7,458 bases of DNA from an uncultured Sutterella sp. (GCA_900770335.1 CAAGKD010000168.1:1-7458), one strand, 5' to 3'; counted from the stretch's first letter, positions 1 to 6,349 are shown. Notes: generated by a model from the letters alone, not told the origin. Made by a program: numbers and translations.

Positions 1-74
1 AGATTGCCCGCGCCGAAGAAGATCGCGAAGAGCATCGATCCGATGAGTAGGAATCGCTTGTTGTCCTGTTCCAT
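1..74 (-). CDS. brnQ: BrnQ-family branched-chain amino acid carrier, N-terminal fragment
   Basis: Only the first 24 codons are inside the window; the rest lies beyond the left edge. Reading left from the ATG at 74-72 gives MEQDNKRFLLIGSMLFAIFF followed by GAGN. A short charged start leading into LLIG-MLFA-FFGAGN is the hallmark opening of the LIVCS family (BrnQ), inner-membrane symporters that import leucine, isoleucine and valine with sodium or protons. The visible hydrophobic stretch, residues 8-22, is the start of transmembrane helix 1. An AGGA Shine-Dalgarno core (85-88 on the complement) lies 10 nt before the ATG and supports this start. The upstream neighbour is the MscS gene, 441 nt away, so brnQ probably has its own promoter. 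The family call rests on a short but very characteristic motif. Which branched-chain amino acid is preferred cannot be told. Confidence 0.8.
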   Translation of the reverse strand, partial: MEQDNKRFLLIGSMLFAIFFGAGN

Positions 75-84
75 GTTGTGTTTG

Positions 85-88
85 TCCT
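85..88 (-). promoter_or_regulatory. Shine-Dalgarno of brnQ
   Basis: An AGGA core read on the minus strand lies 10 nt from the ATG, followed by a G-free ACAAACACAAC spacer. It fixes the brnQ start at 74. Confidence 0.55.
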
Positions 89-104
89 GCTTCGTTGTTC
101 TTGT

Positions 105-157
105 GCCGCGCCTTGCGCGGCTTCGGCCGGTCAGTCGCAGCGCACCGACAGGGTGCG
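105..157 (-). promoter_or_regulatory. Two hairpins in the presumed brnQ leader
   Basis: Two perfect inverted repeats sit close together upstream of brnQ. The first is a 7-bp stem, GCCGCGC at 105-111 with GCGCGGC at 115-121, around a 3-nt loop. The second is a 6-bp stem, CGCACC at 141-146 with GGTGCG at 152-157, around a 5-nt loop. Neither is followed by a U-run on the minus strand, so neither looks like an intrinsic terminator. They could shape the leader or bind a protein, but short GC hairpins are also common by chance in GC-rich DNA. Confidence 0.3.
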
Positions 158-178
158 ATTGAGGGACGGTGAACGCAT

Positions 179-184
179 ATCCTA
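179..184 (-). promoter_or_regulatory. Possible -10 box for brnQ
   Basis: TAGGAT on the minus strand resembles TATAAT, in the AT-richer part of the spacer. No good -35 hexamer is seen 16-18 nt upstream; the sequence there is close to GACATT. If real, transcription would start near 172 and leave a leader of roughly 100 nt containing both hairpins. Confidence 0.25.
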
Positions 185-457
185 GCCTGCCGGAAGCGAA
201 AAATGTCGTCTTGCAACGGGATGGCCGCCTTCACTTTGAACGCATCACAACGTGTTCGTCAGAGATAACAGGTGATTAGTCGTACGTTTTTCTACCTAAT
301 GCTTTCGAAGGATTCTTGCAGGAGCGCGTTTTGCGTGGATTTTCCGCGGGTTCCGACAAAAAACGCCTCCGGCGCGAACCCCCGCTTGGAGCAGGCGCTT
401 GGAGCGGGCCCGGCGGCCCCCTTCAAGGTGTCGGACGGACGCACCATGAATGCGCGC

Positions 458-486
458 CCTCCGCCCCGTTCGGGTGCGGCCGGAGG
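458..486 (-). terminator. Weak candidate terminator hairpin after mscS
   Basis: CCTCCG (458-463) pairs with CGGAGG (481-486), and an inner CCCG-TT-CGGG hairpin lies at 465-474. It starts 30 nt past the mscS stop. On the minus strand it is followed by GCGCGCATTC, with no U-run, so efficient intrinsic termination is doubtful. Confidence 0.25.
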
Positions 487-515
487 CGTTCAGAGCCGTG
501 CGGGGAGGCCCCTCA

Positions 516-2012
516 TCAGGCCTTCGCCTGCTCGACCCTCAAGGGCACGAGCTGGTCGCGCAGCGTCACCTCGAGGCGGTTGTAGGGGATCTCGATTCCC
601 TCCTCGAGGAACCGCTTGTAGACCGCGAGGGCCACCTGCGTCTTCATGCCCGCCGAGCCGTTGACGGGGTCGTCGAGCCAGAACCCGAGCTCGAGGTCGA
701 TCCCCGAGTCGCCCCAGCCCTTGATGTAGGCCCAGCCCTTCCTGTCCTTCGTGATGCGGGGCCGCTCGCGCGAGGCCTCCTCGAGCATGATCGCCAGGGC
801 CCGGTCGACGTCGGCGCCGTAGGCGATGGAGATCCCGACGTACTGGATGGCCGCGGTGTCCGTGTAGGAGAAGTTCTGCACAGCCGTCGTCACGAACGTT
901 TCGTTCGGGACGATGTTCTCGATGCCGTCGGCGCTCCGAACGACCGTGAAGCGCGTGTTGATCTCGGTCACCTTGCCGCGGAAGCCCCCGACGGAGACGA
1001 GGTCGCCGATCTTGATCGACTTGTCGAGCAGGATGATGAAGCCCGAGATGTAGTTCGACGCGATCTTCTGCAGTCCGAAGCCGAGTCCGACGCCGAGGGC
1101 GCCGCCGAAGACCGAGAGGATCGTGAGGTCGATGCCCACCGTGCCGAGGCCGATGATCACGGCGAGAACGACAAGGCCGACCGTGAGGATGCGCGAGAGC
1201 ACGACCTTCTGGTTGCCCGAGAGGTTGGGCGCGGCCTCGATCACCTGCGAGAGCAGCGAGGAGATCCAGTTCGCCACGGCGAGCGTGAGCAGAACCGAGA
1301 ACACGGCCATCACGAGCTTCCAGAGCGTCATGTCGCCCGAGCCGATCGGGATGCGCGTCTCGTCGAGAAGATCAACGAGCGCGCCCAGGACGCCGAAGAA
1401 CTGCAGCACCGCGAGGCACCAGAAGATGATCGTGACGGACTTTCTCAGACTCGGCGTGATCACGTTCCGGCCCACGGCCGCCTGCAGGAACCCGAGGACG
1501 ATCGAGAGCAGCGAATACGCGTAGAAGAAGCTGTAGAAGATCCTGCAGAGGACGAACGAGCGCGAGGGGTAGCCCCCGATCACGACGAGCGCGTAGCTCT
1601 CGAGCGCGAGGATCGAGCCCGCGATGAGTCCGAAGGAGATGTTCTCGAGGATCCCGAGGGCGAGGTGCTTGAGGTTGGCGATCACGCCCCGCACGCCCGA
1701 GACGCCCCCTTCGGAGGTTATCGCATGGATGCGGCCTCGCAGCATCCGCGAGAGCATCACGCCCAGCCCGATCGCCACGGCCACGGCGGCAATCTGCAGC
1801 AGGACGTTTTCCCAGGAGAGGTTCGCGAAGAGCTGCCCGAAGAAGCGCTCGAACCAGTGCGTGGTCGCGACGACGGCGTCGGCGGCGGACTCGACGTCGT
1901 CGGCGCCGAAGCCCGCGTCGGACTGGGCGGTCGAAAGGGCCGCGTCAGCCGCGCGCGCGGCGCTCTCGGCGCTCTCGCGGACGGCCGCGGCCGCCTGTGT
2001 GGATTCGGTCAT
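516..2012 (-). CDS. MscS-family mechanosensitive ion channel
   Basis: A 498-residue inner-membrane channel of the MscS superfamily, which opens under membrane tension and releases ions and solutes during hypo-osmotic shock. An Ala/Ser/Glu-rich extension (residues 1-50) is followed by several hydrophobic segments, roughly 68-90, 108-138, 152-178, 190-215, 229-252 and 270-292, then the pore-lining helix at about 296-318. That helix has the Gly/Ala packing pattern of the family (GGALGVGLGFGLQKIASNY, 303-321), followed by FIILLDKSIKIGDLV (325-339), the classic entry to the cytoplasmic beta domain. The C-terminus GIEIPYNRLEVTLR (472-485) is also typical. The protein is longer than E. coli MscS (286 residues) because of extra N-terminal helices. 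The ATG at 2012 is preceded by AGGAG with an 11-nt gap. It lies downstream of the phytase-like gene's hairpin and is probably a single transcription unit. The exact subfamily (YnaI-, YbdG- or other type) was not assigned. Confidence 0.92.
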   Translation of the reverse strand: MTESTQAAAAVRESAESAARAADAALSTAQSDAGFGADDVESAADAVVATTHWFERFFGQLFANLSWENVLLQIAAVAVAIGLGVMLSRMLRGRIHAITSEGGVSGVRGVIANLKHLALGILENISFGLIAGSILALESYALVVIGGYPSRSFVLCRIFYSFFYAYSLLSIVLGFLQAAVGRNVITPSLRKSVTIIFWCLAVLQFFGVLGALVDLLDETRIPIGSGDMTLWKLVMAVFSVLLTLAVANWISSLLSQVIEAAPNLSGNQKVVLSRILTVGLVVLAVIIGLGTVGIDLTILSVFGGALGVGLGFGLQKIASNYISGFIILLDKSIKIGDLVSVGGFRGKVTEINTRFTVVRSADGIENIVPNETFVTTAVQNFSYTDTAAIQYVGISIAYGADVDRALAIMLEEASRERPRITKDRKGWAYIKGWGDSGIDLELGFWLDDPVNGSAGMKTQVALAVYKRFLEEGIEIPYNRLEVTLRDQLVPLRVEQAKA

Positions 2013-2023
2013 GGTTCGTTTCT

Positions 2024-2028
2024 CTCCT
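2024..2028 (-). promoter_or_regulatory. Shine-Dalgarno of the MscS gene
   Basis: AGGAG on the minus strand lies within a purine-rich AGAGAGGAGAGAAACGAACC leader, 11 nt before the ATG at 2012. It supports the chosen start, because no equally good start signal lies further upstream. Confidence 0.6.
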
Positions 2029-2074
2029 CTCTGGAGAATTGATGAATGGAGAAAGGATCGCCGAAAGACGAAGA

Positions 2075-2108
2075 GCGCCGCGGCCCTCCCGGCAGGAAGG
2101 CGCGGCGC
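2075..2108 (-). terminator. Probable intrinsic terminator of the phytase-like gene
   Basis: On the minus strand GCGCCGCG (complement of 2101-2108) pairs with CGCGGCGC (complement of 2075-2082). An inner CCTTCC/GGGAGG stem with one G-T pair continues it, with one bulged C, giving about 14 bp. The hairpin is followed by TCTTCGTCTTTC, which is moderately T-rich. It lies 64 nt past the stop codon at 2172 and before the mscS leader, a sensible position for a terminator. The interrupted T-run lowers confidence. Confidence 0.5.
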
Positions 2109-2171
2109 CCGGCGCGCGAGACCCGCATGCGCGGGCCCGCATTGAGCTCGGATCCGGTCAGGCCCGGGATT

Positions 2172-3722
2172 CTACGGCATCGCCGGCGCGGCGCCTGCCC
2201 CTCGAAGGCCTCCGGCTGCGGCCCTCTCGGGATTGCCCTCGTCCGGCTCTTCCGCCGGCTCCTGCTCGTCCGGACGGCCGTCGAGGCGGCTTCGGAAGAC
2301 GAGGAGCGCGAGCTCCGTGCGGGTCTTGCCCTGGGGGCGGCGGCTCACGACGATGCGGTCGGCCGTGCGCTCGCCGCCGAGCGTGAGCTCGCCCTGGGCC
2401 GAGAGCACGTAGTCGCGCACGGCGGCCCCTTCGACGAAGGCCGCGGCGGCGCCCTCGGGCGCGCCTTCGGAGCGCTCCTCGCAGCGCTCCTCGCAGCGCG
2501 TTTCGGAGCGGATCTGAGCCCCGCAGCCGTTGTGCGTGATGACCGCGACCGTCCTGCCGTCGGGCAGAACCGCGACGCCGCGCGCGAGCGCCGGGGCGCA
2601 GAGCACCCCCTCGGCCTCGCCGATCACAAGGAGCGTCCCGCGCGCGGCGCACCCCGCGCGGGAGCGCTTCCAGCGCATGAGCTCGGCGCGCGACCGGCTC
2701 GAGACGTCCTCGGCGCCCGCGATGGAGCACCGCACGATCCGCGCGTCCCGCTCGCCCGCCGCGTTCGTGAAGCGCTCAAGGAGCAGGAACTCCGTGTTCG
2801 TGAGCGCGGCGACGTCGCCGGGCTCGGGCGGAGCGACGCGGCGCGCGTCGGGCTCGACGGGAAGAAGATGGGCCGAGCACGTCCTCGCGACGGGGTCGGC
2901 GATGATGACGCCCAAGAAGCGCTCCGTGCCGAAGCCCGTGCGGTCGATCGTGAGCAGCCGCCCGTCGGGGAGCGTCGTGAGGCCCGTGAGCACCCCGGCG
3001 CGTCCGGCGAGGGCCCCGGGAAGGCCCGCGCCGGGCCTGAGCGACGCGCGCTCAAGGCCCTGGGCGGAGAACTGCCTCAGGGCGGGCCCGTACGCGTCCG
3101 CGACCCACCAGGTGTCGTCCCGGGCGAGCGCGACGCCCGTCGGATGGATCGGGCGCGAGGTGCCCGAGATCCGTTCGTTCGCAAGCGAGAGCAGGACCTC
3201 GCCCTCGGCCTCGCGCGGCGGCAGTCCGTAGAGCGCCTTGGCCTCCTCGTTCGTGAGGGGCACGGGGGCGGCGCAGCGCGCCGCCGACTCCGAGACCTCC
3301 ATGCGCACGATGCGCGGCTGGAACATGGGCGAGAGGCAGTACCGCGAGGGGAGCTTGCGTCCGTCCGCGAGCGCCGCCGTCGGACCGGGGAGCATCGGAC
3401 CGCGCCCCGTGAGGCCCGCGAGAAAGAGCGTGCCGTCGCCGCGCTCGCGCTGGAAGGCGAGGCCCGCGCCGGCGCACATCGGGAACGGCCCCTGGGCGTG
3501 CGTGGAGGCGCCCGCCGTCCCCGAGGGGAGCGTGAGCTGAGGCGCGTCAAGGGCGACCGAGCGGGCGCTCTCGAGCGCCTCGGGCAGCTTCGGCGCAGCC
3601 TTCTCGGCCTGCTCGGAGCGTGAGACCTGCTCCGGGCGGACCTGCGGCTCCTCGAGCCGCATCCTGACTTCTTGCGCTGTGGCCTGCGAGGCGATGTCCG
3701 CCTCTGTCTGAGGGTCCTGCAT
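2172..3722 (-). CDS. Divergent 'esterase-like activity of phytase' family protein
   Basis: A 516-residue protein that I match, from memory of the family pattern, to the phytase-like beta-propeller family (PF13449). Matching blocks in order are: GAGLAF...LAGLTGRGP (85-109), a domain-opening block; FQPRIVRMEV (134-143); LTNEEAKALYGLPP (156-169); HPTGVALARDDTWWVADAYGP (193-213), where the family usually has an Asp/Glu-rich PEG...SDEYGP; GLTTLPDGRLLTIDR (247-261); GDVAALTNTEFLLLERF (302-318), resembling SDI-AL-DGRLLVLERD; and GVAVLPDGRTVAVI (382-395). Members are normally exported, but residues 1-55 here are Glu/Gln/Arg-rich with no hydrophobic signal segment. Ten cysteines, a CEER repeat (410-417) and low-complexity ends mark it as divergent. 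Its substrate is unknown and it may be inactive. No clear Shine-Dalgarno precedes the ATG, but the leader is A/C-rich like that of brnQ and an in-frame stop (3780-3782) lies just upstream. Confidence 0.6.
   Translation of the reverse strand: MQDPQTEADIASQATAQEVRMRLEEPQVRPEQVSRSEQAEKAAPKLPEALESARSVALDAPQLTLPSGTAGASTHAQGPFPMCAGAGLAFQRERGDGTLFLAGLTGRGPMLPGPTAALADGRKLPSRYCLSPMFQPRIVRMEVSESAARCAAPVPLTNEEAKALYGLPPREAEGEVLLSLANERISGTSRPIHPTGVALARDDTWWVADAYGPALRQFSAQGLERASLRPGAGLPGALAGRAGVLTGLTTLPDGRLLTIDRTGFGTERFLGVIIADPVARTCSAHLLPVEPDARRVAPPEPGDVAALTNTEFLLLERFTNAAGERDARIVRCSIAGAEDVSSRSRAELMRWKRSRAGCAARGTLLVIGEAEGVLCAPALARGVAVLPDGRTVAVITHNGCGAQIRSETRCEERCEERSEGAPEGAAAAFVEGAAVRDYVLSAQGELTLGGERTADRIVVSRRPQGKTRTELALLVFRSRLDGRPDEQEPAEEPDEGNPERAAAGGLRGAGAAPAMP
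2471..2499. repeat. 12-bp tandem repeat inside the phytase-like gene
   Basis: AGCGCTCCTCGC occurs twice back to back (2471-2482 and 2483-2494), followed by a partial third copy, AGCGC. Read on the minus strand it encodes a CEER-CEER repeat within an Arg/Glu/Cys-rich segment. The unit is in frame, so copy-number change would lengthen or shorten the protein by four residues without breaking it. Confidence 0.75.
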
Positions 3723-3776
3723 GAGGTTCTTTGTGTTTGTTCTTGCGATGGACTGTGCTTGATGTCGATCGCGGGC

Positions 3777-3782
3777 ATTCTA
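3777..3782 (-). promoter_or_regulatory. Possible -10 box for the phytase-like gene
   Basis: TAGAAT on the minus strand differs from TATAAT at one base. It lies about 55 nt upstream of the ATG and downstream of the asd terminator, where a promoter is expected. The -35 region, 17 nt further up, is GC-rich and does not resemble TTGACA, so the call is tentative. Confidence 0.35.
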
Positions 3783-3843
3783 GTCGAACCGCGGCCCGAG
3801 CGAGCCCTCCGGAAAAAGGAGATGGAAGCGTGCCCGCTGACAA

Positions 3844-3878
3844 GAAAGGCGCCCGCCGCTGCCGGCGAGGCGCCTTTC
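3844..3878 (-). terminator. Intrinsic terminator of the aspartate-pathway genes
   Basis: GAAAGGCGCC (3844-3853) is a perfect complement of GGCGCCTTTC (3869-3878). Inside it CGCCG (3854-3858) pairs with CGGCG (3863-3867), leaving a 4-nt loop and a single unpaired base at 3868, so the stem is about 15 bp. On the minus strand the right arm ends in CTTTC and continues TTGTC, giving a short U-rich tail. It sits 57 nt past the asd stop. The A-rich left flank could also let it work for plus-strand transcripts, but no plus-strand gene is seen here. Confidence 0.75.
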
Positions 3879-3900
3879 CCGCGGGGAAGCGCTCCGAAGA

Positions 3901-3926
3901 GCGCGGGGCTGGTGCCGGCCCCGCGC
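3901..3926 (-). other. Second hairpin directly after asd
   Basis: GCGCGGGGC (3901-3909) and GCCCCGCGC (3918-3926) form a perfect 9-bp stem with an 8-nt loop, starting 9 nt past the asd stop codon. There is no U-run after it on the minus strand. It may block 3' exonucleases or cause pausing ahead of the real terminator at 3844-3878. Confidence 0.5.
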
Positions 3927-3935
3927 CCCTGCGCG

Positions 3936-4949
3936 TCACTTCGCGATGCCGAAGACGATCTCGGCGATCTGGATCGCGTTCGTCGCCGCGCCCTTGCGGA
4001 TCTGGTCGGCGCAGCAGAAGAGCGTGAGGGACCGGCTGAAGACCTCGGGGCTCGCCGAGAGGTCGCGGCGGATGCGGCCGACGTAGACGAGGTCCTGGTC
4101 GCTCGTAAGGAGCGGCATCGGATACCTCTTCTCGGCAGGCTCGTCCCAGAGCTTCACGCCCGGGGCGTCGCGCAGAGCCTCGCGGGCCTCCTCGGGGGAG
4201 ATCTCGCGCTCGAACTCGAGCGTGAGGGCCTCGGAGTGCGAGCGCATGATCGGCACGCGCACGCAGGTGCACGACACCCGGAACGCGTCGTCGTGGAGCA
4301 TCTTGCGGCCCTCGTTCTGCAGCTTCATCTCCTCGGAGGTGTAGCCGAGCTCGTTGAAGCCGCCGATCTGCGGAATGAGGTTGTACGCGATCTGATAGGG
4401 GAAGGTCTTGAGCACGGGCTCGCCCGTTCTCACCTCCTCCTCGAGGTCCTCCATGCCCGCGCGCCCGGCGCCCGAGACGGCCTGGTAGGTCGAGGCGACC
4501 ATGCGGCGCAGGCGGGCCTTGCGGTGCAGGGCGGCGACGGCCGTGAGCGCGATGATCGTGGCGCAGTTCGGGTTGGCGATGAGGCCCTTGCTCCACTTGA
4601 CGTCCTCGGGGTTGACCTCGGGGATCACGAGCGGCACCTCGGGGTCGAGGCGGAAGGCGCTCGAGTTGTCGACGACCGTTATGCCGCGCTTGGCGGCGTC
4701 GGGAAGGAACTTCCTGGCGACGTCGTTGTCGGCGGCGCCGAGGAGGAGGTCGAGCCCCTCGAAGGCCTCGGGCGAGGCCTCGACGACCTTGATTTTTTCA
4801 CCGCGGAACTCGAGCTCGCGCCCGGCGCTCCGGGACGAGCCGAAGAGGCGAAGCTCCGCGACGGGGAAGCTCCGCTCCTCGAGAACGATGCGCATCTGTT
4901 CGCCGACGGCGCCCGTGGCGCCGAGAATGCCGACCTTGAGCTGCTTCAT
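3936..4949 (-). CDS. asd: Aspartate-semialdehyde dehydrogenase
   Basis: A 337-residue cytoplasmic enzyme that reduces L-4-aspartyl phosphate to L-aspartate-4-semialdehyde with NADPH, the second step of the aspartate pathway towards lysine/diaminopimelate, threonine and methionine. The NADP-binding loop GATGAVG is at 10-16. The catalytic cysteine is Cys129 in NPNCATI. Gln156 in TYQAVSGAG and His238 in RVPIMRSHSEA are the other expected active-site residues. The C-terminal VGRIRRD (290-296) and RKGAATNAIQIAE (318-330) are conserved. Length and motifs fit the shorter class (TIGR01296-like) rather than the roughly 367-residue E. coli enzyme. AGAGGA lies 9 nt before the ATG. It follows lysC by 54 nt in the same direction, so the two enzymes acting in sequence are made from one message, and a strong terminator lies downstream. 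All key residues are intact. Confidence 0.97.
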   Translation of the reverse strand: MKQLKVGILGATGAVGEQMRIVLEERSFPVAELRLFGSSRSAGRELEFRGEKIKVVEASPEAFEGLDLLLGAADNDVARKFLPDAAKRGITVVDNSSAFRLDPEVPLVIPEVNPEDVKWSKGLIANPNCATIIALTAVAALHRKARLRRMVASTYQAVSGAGRAGMEDLEEEVRTGEPVLKTFPYQIAYNLIPQIGGFNELGYTSEEMKLQNEGRKMLHDDAFRVSCTCVRVPIMRSHSEALTLEFEREISPEEAREALRDAPGVKLWDEPAEKRYPMPLLTSDQDLVYVGRIRRDLSASPEVFSRSLTLFCCADQIRKGAATNAIQIAEIVFGIAK

Positions 4950-4958
4950 GATGGTCTG

Positions 4959-4964
4959 TCCTCT
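4959..4964 (-). promoter_or_regulatory. Shine-Dalgarno of asd
   Basis: AGAGGA on the minus strand lies 9 nt before the ATG at 4949, in the 54-nt lysC-asd gap. That gap shows no terminator or promoter, which supports co-transcription. Confidence 0.65.
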
Positions 4965-5003
4965 TGGAAAAAGTGTCTGTGAATGGCGTTTCGGCCGGAG
5001 CCT

Positions 5004-6314
5004 TCAGCGCGCGAAGCTCTGGTAGAGGGCCCGGACGGCCTTCTCGAAGTCGGGCTCCGAGACGCCGATGATGATGTCGATCTCGCTCGAGCCCTGGGAG
5101 ATCATGCGGATGTTCACGCCCGCGTTGCCGAGGGCCGTGAAGAGCTTGCCCGAGGAGCCCGCACGCGCGTTCATGTTGCGCCCGACGATGGCGATGAGGG
5201 CCATCGGCTCGGTGACGCGGATCGAGTCCGGATGGATCCTCTCCTTGATGTCCGCAAGGATCTCGTAGAGCGTGTGCTCGACGTCGCGCTTGCTCACGAC
5301 GATGTTGTACGAGTCGATGCCCGAGGGAATGTGCTCGATCGAGACGTCGTACTTTCTCATCACGTCGAGGGCGCCCGAGACGATGCCCACCATGTTGGAC
5401 ATGTTGCGCTTGACGATCTCGATCGAGAGGAACCCCTTCTTGCCGGCGATGCCGGTGACGAGCGGCCCGTTCTCGTCGTCGTCGATCTTGTCGAGCACGA
5501 GCGTGCCCTCGTCCTGCGGACGGTTCGTGTTGAGCACGTGGATCGGGATGTTGTACTCGCGGATCGGGAAGATCGCGTCCTCGTGGAGCACGCTCGCGCC
5601 CATGTAGGAGAGCTCGCGGAGCTCGGCGTACGTGATCCTCTCGATGTTGCGCGGATCCTGGACGATGCGCGGGTCGGCCATGAGGAAGCCCGAGACGTCG
5701 GTCCAGTTCTCGTAGAGGTCCGCGCGCAGGCACCGCGCGAGGATTGAGCCCGAGATGTCCGAGCCGCCGCGGGTCATCACCTTGACCGCGCCGTCGGGCG
5801 TGCAGCCGTAGAAGCCCGGCATCACGAAGCGGTCGGTCTCCTTGAGCACGCCCTTGAGGTTCTGCGTGGTCTTCTCGAAGTTGAATGAGCCGTCGAACTC
5901 CATCGCGACGACGTCGCCGGCGTCGACGAACGGGAATCCGAGCCAGTCGGCCATCAGGCGCGAGGTGAAGTACTCGCCCCTCGAGACGAGCTCGTCGACG
6001 GAGATCTCCGGCACGCGCTCGCAGAGGGCGTCGAGCTCGGCCTCGATCGGCGTCGAGAGCCCGAGCTCGCGCTTGATCTCGAGAAAGCGCCCGCGGATGA
6101 TCTCGAAGATCGGACGGTAGTCGACGTGGTAGTCCACGTGCGCGCGGCACAGGTACAGCAGATCCGTGACCTTGTTGTCCTTCTTCGTCTTGCGGCCGGC
6201 CGCGGAGATGACGACGAAGCGTCGGGAGGGATCGGCCTCGATGATGGCCTTGACCTTGCGGAACTGTTCGGCGCTCGCGCAGCTGCTGCCGCCGAATTTC
6301 GTGATCTTGAGCAT
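5004..6314 (-). CDS. lysC: Aspartate kinase (monofunctional, two ACT domains)
   Basis: A 436-residue cytoplasmic enzyme that phosphorylates L-aspartate with ATP, the committed step of the aspartate pathway. The kinase domain shows KFGGSS (6-11), VVISAAG (34-40), SRGEYF (111-116), PGFYG (166-170), the nucleotide/substrate motif RGGSDISGS (182-190) and WTDVSGF...DPR (204-216). Two ACT modules follow, at about 298-345 and 371-430, the second containing GRNMNARAGSSGKLFTALG and ISQGSSEIDI, where lysine and/or threonine feedback inhibition is expected. Length and motif style resemble the single-function class common in Firmicutes rather than the shorter Burkholderiales LysC that starts near KYGGTS. 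The ATG at 6314 is chosen because it sits directly before the conserved ITKFGG start; the open frame upstream is Pro/Arg-rich and overlaps hom. Only a weak AGAGAG Shine-Dalgarno is present, next to a hairpin at 6331-6349. Which amino acid inhibits it is not readable from sequence. Confidence 0.97.
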   Translation of the reverse strand: MLKITKFGGSSCASAEQFRKVKAIIEADPSRRFVVISAAGRKTKKDNKVTDLLYLCRAHVDYHVDYRPIFEIIRGRFLEIKRELGLSTPIEAELDALCERVPEISVDELVSRGEYFTSRLMADWLGFPFVDAGDVVAMEFDGSFNFEKTTQNLKGVLKETDRFVMPGFYGCTPDGAVKVMTRGGSDISGSILARCLRADLYENWTDVSGFLMADPRIVQDPRNIERITYAELRELSYMGASVLHEDAIFPIREYNIPIHVLNTNRPQDEGTLVLDKIDDDENGPLVTGIAGKKGFLSIEIVKRNMSNMVGIVSGALDVMRKYDVSIEHIPSGIDSYNIVVSKRDVEHTLYEILADIKERIHPDSIRVTEPMALIAIVGRNMNARAGSSGKLFTALGNAGVNIRMISQGSSEIDIIIGVSEPDFEKAVRALYQSFAR

Positions 6315-6321
6315 GTTCGTT

Positions 6322-6327
6322 CTCTCT
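6322..6327 (-). promoter_or_regulatory. Weak Shine-Dalgarno of lysC
   Basis: AGAGAG on the minus strand, 7 nt before the ATG at 6314, is the only purine-rich match. It is weaker than the sites of asd and mscS, and its spacer AACGAAC resembles that of mscS. Confidence 0.45.
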
Positions 6328-6330
6328 GGA

Positions 6331-6349
6331 GCCCCGCCGGGGGCGGGGC
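6331..6349 (-). promoter_or_regulatory. GC hairpin abutting the lysC ribosome-binding site
   Basis: GCCCCGCC (6331-6338) and GGCGGGGC (6342-6349) form a perfect 8-bp stem with a 3-nt loop. On the lysC message it ends 3 nt before the AGAGAG site and 16 nt before the start codon. It lies close enough to influence ribosome loading or to act as the anti-terminator or sequestering arm of a leader. No U-run follows, so it is not a terminator. A regulatory role is inference. Confidence 0.45.

Larger units (their letters stand above)
75..515. other. Gene-free 441-nt stretch between mscS and brnQ
   Basis: No credible coding region is seen on either strand. The part near 185-360 is noticeably richer in A and T than the flanking genes (for example around 270-310), as expected for a promoter region. 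It holds a -10-like element (179-184), two small hairpins in the presumed brnQ leader (105-121 and 141-157), an imperfect GAAC/GTTC dyad at 238-257, and GC-rich hairpins near the mscS end (406-419 and 458-486). A 10-bp inverted pair, CGCCTCCGGC at 364-373 and its complement at 479-488, is too far apart (105 nt) to interpret. No known riboswitch or T-box signature was recognised. Confidence 0.6.

Noticed and set aside
364..488. 10-bp inverted repeat CGCCTCCGGC / GCCGGAGGCG as ends of a mobile element
   Set aside because: Only about 105 nt separate the arms, no transposase or target duplication is visible, and the GC-rich arms overlap local hairpins. Chance is likely.
272..664. Possible small plus-strand gene starting GTG in the AT-richer spacer
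   Set aside because: No properly spaced Shine-Dalgarno. After about 30 codons it turns into Pro/Arg/Gly-rich sequence and then overlaps the end of mscS in antisense.
450..2042. 530-codon open frame on the plus strand opposite the MscS gene
   Set aside because: The translation is dominated by Arg, Asp, Glu, His and Gly with no domain pattern, as expected when the complement of a GC3-rich gene is read. The opposite strand encodes a clear MscS protein.
2013..2074. Promoter for mscS
   Set aside because: The pyrimidine-rich ATTCATCAATTC stretch is suggestive, but no -35/-10 pair with sensible spacing could be defended.
2046..3623. 525-codon open frame on the plus strand opposite the phytase-like gene
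   Set aside because: Same low-complexity Arg/Ala/Gly/Glu composition. The minus-strand frame has recognisable family blocks, while this one has none. It was considered seriously because the minus-strand call is only moderate.
3672..4982. 436-codon plus-strand frame opposite asd
   Set aside because: A shadow of asd; asd has an intact active site and a good ribosome-binding site, while this frame has no recognisable motif.
4983..5747. 254-codon plus-strand frame opposite lysC
   Set aside because: Val/Asp/Arg/His-rich shadow of a clear aspartate kinase.
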